A stretch of DNA of 64,000 bases from Novosphingobium olei (GTDB lineage Bacteria > Pseudomonadota > Alphaproteobacteria > Sphingomonadales > Sphingomonadaceae), in NCBI RefSeq assembly GCF_012927405.1, contig NZ_JABBGM010000011.1, positions 1 to 64,000 on the forward strand. Direction: 5' to 3'. Shown here piece by piece: positions 60,784 to 64,000 of this stretch. Numbering within the stretch: the first letter of the stretch is position 1; every line of letters begins with the position of its first letter. The position numbers and the translations under genes were made by a program. A model generated the notes under the pieces. The model ran no database searches. It was given only the letters and a program-made list of their open reading frames with translations, and was not told where the DNA came from.

Positions 60784-63700
60784 TCAGAACTTCCACGCAA
60801 GCCCGAACTGGAACTGGCGTGGTGGCCCCGCATTGCGCTGCACGAACGGTGCGCCGCCACCGAACTGGATCTGGTTGGACGTGGTCGCCGCGTTGGCAAA
60901 GCCGGACTTGTTGTTGGTGTTCAACACGTTGAATACATCCGCGCTCAACTCGAGCCGCCCGTCGGATGCGGGGATGGTATAGCGCAGACCGATATCGATG
61001 GTTGCCGACCACGGCAGTCGGGCGGAGTTGCGCTTGGCGCCGGGATAGCGGTCCGAATTCCCGACATAGCTCTCGCCGAAGGAAGCGCCATCACCGTTAA
61101 GGTCCTGCGTCCCGAAAATGCGAGCATCGGGCACGAGGTTCACTGGCTGTCCGGACTGGAAAAGCCCCGCCACGCTCACGCTCAGGCCATCGAACGGGTA
61201 AAGGTAGCCCACTGCGGAGATCACGTGCCGCCGGTCGTTGGCCGATGGCCCCCACTCCGTGCTGTAATCGTTCGAGTTGGCGGCGCGGAAGTTGATGTCG
61301 TCGGTATCGTTGGACAGCTTGGACAGCGTATAGCTGATGCGGAAGGCATAGGCATCTTCGCCGCGCGCCTTGTTCACCTGCAGGATCAGGGCCTTGTACT
61401 CGGACTCTCCCTTCGTTTCCGACACGGTGATCTGCCTGGCCCCACCTGCGACCAGCGCGACCGGCCGGGTGGCGTCCGCATCCGCCTGGCTGCGCACCAG
61501 CCCCAGAGACTGCGCCAGGGCAAAGCGCGATGCGTTGTCCGGCTGCGCCTTGAGCAGGGCGATGTTGGCGTCGGTCAGTGCGGCAAGGTTGGGCGTGAAC
61601 GGTGCAGGCGCATTGAGATCACGCAGCCGCACCAGATTGTGCGATCGGCTGTAGATCACGTCCGCGCTCAGTGTCAGCGTATCGCTCGCCTGAACCTGAT
61701 ACCCGGCGCTCAGCTGCAGGCTCCACGGACTCTTGTAGCCTTCGGGATTGAGTATCCGCGCTTCGCCCAGCGTCGCGCTGTCGCGCAGGGCCTGAACCTG
61801 CTGGGGCGCGGGGCAGGCCGAAACCGTCGTGCAGGCGGGCGACACCGCAAGGTTGCCGTCGAACGTCACCTTGGCCAGATCGACACCGGCCGGAACCAGC
61901 CCCTTGGCCTGCAACGCTCGCAATTGCGAAACGAAGCCAGGCGAGGTGGTATTGCGCTGCAGGGCGTCGGAAATCACCGAGTATGGCAGCTTTCCAGTGA
62001 ATATCCCGGCCCCGAACCGCACAGTCGATCGGGCGTCGGGCCGGTAGTTCAGCGATAGGCGCGGCGCGAAGTTGTCAAGGTCGGCGCCTTTCCCGCCCTT
62101 GCCCGTCAGGCTGTCATAGTCCCAGCGCAGCCCGAATGTCGCCGTCAGCCGGGGGCCGACCTGCCATTCATCCTCAACATAGAAGCCCAATTGCGTCTGC
62201 CCTGTGCCGAAGGCGCGCGGCCGCAGTTCCACGGAGTAGTTGGCAACGGCCGGATTGAGCGAAAGAACGTCTTGCGCCGACAGTGCAAGGCCCTTGCCGC
62301 TGCCGGCCAAGGTCGCCAGTTGCGCATCGGTCAGGTCCACCGTGTAGTTCCCATCCGGATTGCCTCCGCCCAGCAGCGCGAAGTCCGAATGAAGCACGTC
62401 CGCGCCGATCGTCAGCTTGTGCGCACCAAGCTTGCGTTGCAGCCGGTGCGTCGTCTGCCATGTCTTTTCCAGATCGTTGAAGACATAACCGGGATTGCCC
62501 AATACTGCGACGGCAAGGCCCGACGGATCACGCACGGTGGCCTGCGGCCCGGGCTCTCCCTTGGGCCGGGCATAGTCCCAGCGGAACCGGCTGAACTGCA
62601 CCGCGCCGTCATAGCTCCACGCGTCGCCCGAATAGCTGGCCGATGCCGCCACGAGCGTGGAGAAGCGCTGCTGGTCCGATCCGGCCGAAGGGAACGTGAC
62701 ATTGCCCCCGCCAAGGCTTCCGCCGGGCCGGTCCACCGTCACCCGCCCGACATTGGCGCGCAGGCTCAGCGTCCAGTCGTCGGTCAGGCGATGGTCGATT
62801 CGCAGCGAACCGAGGTAGGCCTCGTTGTGGCCGGTCACGTTCGCCACCGTGCCCAATGCCGGCGCATCGACCACCTGCACGTTGCGATCGCGGGTGTATT
62901 CGAAGTTCGCGTAGAAGAACGTCCGGTCCCGCGCGATCGGGCCGCCCATGCTGGCGCCTGCCTGATATCGCTCGAAGCTTTCACCAACCGGATTTCCGGA
63001 AAGGTCGCGCCGGGGATAGGGCGAAGCCGCGTCGATGGGTCGGCCCGGACGAACCAGCGCGTAGACTTCGCCGTGATAATCGTTGGTCCCGGACGGCGAA
63101 GTGTAGTTCACCACGCCATTGGCCGTCCGGCCGTAGGCCACAGAATAGGAGTTGGCGAGGACGGTGACGTTGCGGGTGAAACCCAGCGGAACGGGGAATT
63201 TGATCCCGCCGAGGAAGCTCTCGTTATTGTCGAGCCCGTCGAGCAGATAGTTGGCGTCGAGACCGTTGGCCCCATTGATCGAGATCGAGGGGGATTCTGC
63301 GAAGAACCCGGTCGACGGAACCACGTTGGGCAGCCGCACCAGCGCACCCAGCACATCGCGCCCCTCGATGGGCAGCGCAACCAGCTCTGCCTTGTCGAGC
63401 GAAGCCGAAACCTCGGCATTGACCGCGTTGATCCCAGTCACCGCGCGATGGCCTTCGACCACGATCGCTCCGCCACCATTCCGGCGCAGGGTCACGCTGC
63501 TGGTGAAGTTCGCCCGCAGCGCAACCGTCACCGCCTCGCTGGCAGGCGCGTTGCCCAAGCGAACGCTGTAGCGCCCGGCCGTGGACACACCGTCCAGCCG
63601 CACCATCCCGTTTGCGTCGCTGCGAACCGTGCGCCGGAAACCGATCTCGGCGTTTTCGATGATCACATCGACGCCTGCCGCCGGCTCGTCGCCCTGCCCC

Positions 63701-63810
63701 TCCACCAGCGACACCTGAAGTCCGGCCTGCTGGGCATGCACGGGTGCCGAATATGCAACAGCCAGCGCAACCGCTGCGGCGGCGTGCAAGAACCTCGAGT
63801 GTACGAGCAA
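60784..63810 (-). CDS. Oar-like TonB-dependent receptor
   Basis: This 1008-residue outer-membrane protein has a signal peptide (ending PVHAQ) and a carboxypeptidase-regulatory-like beta domain (residues 30-110). A plug region (LPIEGRDVLGALVRLPNVVPS, SISINGANGLDANYLLDGLDNN) follows, then a large barrel that ends in F (LAWKF). Such receptors are common in Sphingomonadales and Bacteroidetes. Cotranscription with the nucleoside transporter suggests nucleoside, nucleotide or nucleic-acid uptake. The start is TTG after a GGGGGGAC ribosome site. Confidence 0.92.
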   Translation of the reverse strand: MLVHSRFLHAAAAVALAVAYSAPVHAQQAGLQVSLVEGQGDEPAAGVDVIIENAEIGFRRTVRSDANGMVRLDGVSTAGRYSVRLGNAPASEAVTVALRANFTSSVTLRRNGGGAIVVEGHRAVTGINAVNAEVSASLDKAELVALPIEGRDVLGALVRLPNVVPSTGFFAESPSISINGANGLDANYLLDGLDNNESFLGGIKFPVPLGFTRNVTVLANSYSVAYGRTANGVVNYTSPSGTNDYHGEVYALVRPGRPIDAASPYPRRDLSGNPVGESFERYQAGASMGGPIARDRTFFYANFEYTRDRNVQVVDAPALGTVANVTGHNEAYLGSLRIDHRLTDDWTLSLRANVGRVTVDRPGGSLGGGNVTFPSAGSDQQRFSTLVAASASYSGDAWSYDGAVQFSRFRWDYARPKGEPGPQATVRDPSGLAVAVLGNPGYVFNDLEKTWQTTHRLQRKLGAHKLTIGADVLHSDFALLGGGNPDGNYTVDLTDAQLATLAGSGKGLALSAQDVLSLNPAVANYSVELRPRAFGTGQTQLGFYVEDEWQVGPRLTATFGLRWDYDSLTGKGGKGADLDNFAPRLSLNYRPDARSTVRFGAGIFTGKLPYSVISDALQRNTTSPGFVSQLRALQAKGLVPAGVDLAKVTFDGNLAVSPACTTVSACPAPQQVQALRDSATLGEARILNPEGYKSPWSLQLSAGYQVQASDTLTLSADVIYSRSHNLVRLRDLNAPAPFTPNLAALTDANIALLKAQPDNASRFALAQSLGLVRSQADADATRPVALVAGGARQITVSETKGESEYKALILQVNKARGEDAYAFRISYTLSKLSNDTDDINFRAANSNDYSTEWGPSANDRRHVISAVGYLYPFDGLSVSVAGLFQSGQPVNLVPDARIFGTQDLNGDGASFGESYVGNSDRYPGAKRNSARLPWSATIDIGLRYTIPASDGRLELSADVFNVLNTNNKSGFANAATTSNQIQFGGGAPFVQRNAGPPRQFQFGLAWKF

Positions 63811-63822
63811 GATGTCCCCCCT

Positions 63823-63858
63823 GGATGACCGTCCCCCTGGTTTAGCAGGGGATCATCC
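63823..63858 (-). promoter_or_regulatory. Leader hairpin upstream of the Oar-like receptor
   Basis: An outer 6-bp stem (GGATGA/TCATCC) and an inner 6-bp stem (CCCCTG/CAGGGG) with a six-base loop form one imperfect hairpin just upstream of the GGGGGGAC ribosome site of the TonB receptor on the minus strand. The stem repeats the purine-rich ribosome-site sequence nearby, so it could influence translation. No riboswitch class is recognised. Confidence 0.4.
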
Positions 63859-63920
63859 GCTTTGTCGCCGAATGTAGCCGGAACTTACAGTCGGGGGTGG
63901 GCCTTGGCTCCGAATAAAAA

Positions 63921-63950
63921 GGCGCGCCCCCACGAACGTGAGAGCACGCC
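63921..63950. terminator. Bidirectional-type hairpin with flanking A5 and T5
   Basis: GGCGCGC pairs with GCACGCC (one mismatch) and, inside it, CACG pairs with CGTG around a two-base loop. AAAAA precedes and TTTTT follows the stem, as in a rho-independent terminator usable in both directions. It separates the receptor gene from whatever lies beyond the window. The remaining 50 bases hold the possible 3' end of a minus-strand gene (TCA at 63980-63982 preceded by five codons and part of a sixth), too short to call. Confidence 0.7.
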
Positions 63951-64000
63951 GTTTTTGTACTGATGCCGGGGGAATTTCCTCAATAGGCAGCCGAAAGCGT

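Noticed and set aside
62191..63828. A 545-residue plus-strand frame opposite the TonB receptor
   Set aside because: It lies antisense to a complete receptor with a signal peptide, plug and terminal Phe.
63980..64000. 3' end of a minus-strand gene
   Set aside because: A TGA preceded by five codons and part of a sixth is compatible with a gene running into the window, and a terminator lies downstream of it, but so few codons cannot support a call.

Overview
The window looks like a chromosomal segment from a high-GC alphaproteobacterium of the order Sphingomonadales, most like Novosphingobium or Sphingomonas. That placement is inference from gene content and style: TonB-dependent receptors, NodT-type efflux lipoproteins, an HWE-family kinase, dense ATGA/GTGA overlaps and many non-ATG starts. 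No rRNA, insertion sequence, prophage, CRISPR array or integrase was seen. One tRNA (Ser-UGA) is present.

Layout. 0.1-8.3 kb: a nine-gene minus-strand housekeeping run (MltB-type transglycosylase, RlpA/SPOR protein, D,D-carboxypeptidase, tmk, holB, metG, tatD, an MBL-fold hydrolase and a 59-residue membrane protein). 8.4-10 kb: tRNA-Ser and a membrane HWE histidine kinase. 10-14 kb: trehalose operon otsB-GH15-otsA, where otsB may start at ATT. 14.1-17.6 kb: a Gly/Ser-rich secreted protein, a subtilase and, divergently, an ECF sigma/anti-sigma pair. 17.6-29.4 kb: a cobalamin island. Two divergent B12 riboswitches drive a leftward operon (membrane protein, cobO, cobB) and a rightward nine-gene operon (btuB, DUF1636, cobT, cobC, cobS, cobD, cbiB, cobQ, cobU). 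29.5-32.7 kb: GNAT protein, FMN reductase and katG. 32.8-40 kb: a lipoprotein, a heavy-metal-type RND pump (adaptor, pump, outer-membrane factor) and a divergent orphan response regulator; an 11-bp-period direct repeat in the shared promoter region is a likely operator. 40-43 kb: four tandem hairpins, then a GT2 glycosyltransferase, a YdjC-type deacetylase and a convergent flippase-like membrane protein. 43-49.4 kb: M13 peptidase, MFS transporter, egtD-egtB (ergothioneine) and an Asp/Glu-racemase-like protein. 49.4-53.6 kb: an EmrAB/NodT-type multidrug efflux operon. 53.8-58 kb: a redox operon containing a SelD-N-like FAD oxidoreductase, an ECF sigma factor, a small zinc-motif anti-sigma and a TVP38-flavoprotein disulfide oxidoreductase fusion. 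58-63.8 kb: DUF1499 protein, CDP-alcohol phosphatidyltransferase, concentrative nucleoside transporter and an Oar-like TonB receptor.

The clearest functional unit is the B12 island: uptake through the outer membrane, corrin amidation and adenosylation, and assembly of the nucleotide loop, all under cobalamin feedback. No corrin-ring synthesis gene is in view. The best candidates for an undescribed system are the redox operon at 53.8-58 kb, the structured leader plus glycan-modification locus at 40-42.8 kb, and the B12-controlled membrane protein at 19.5-20.0 kb.
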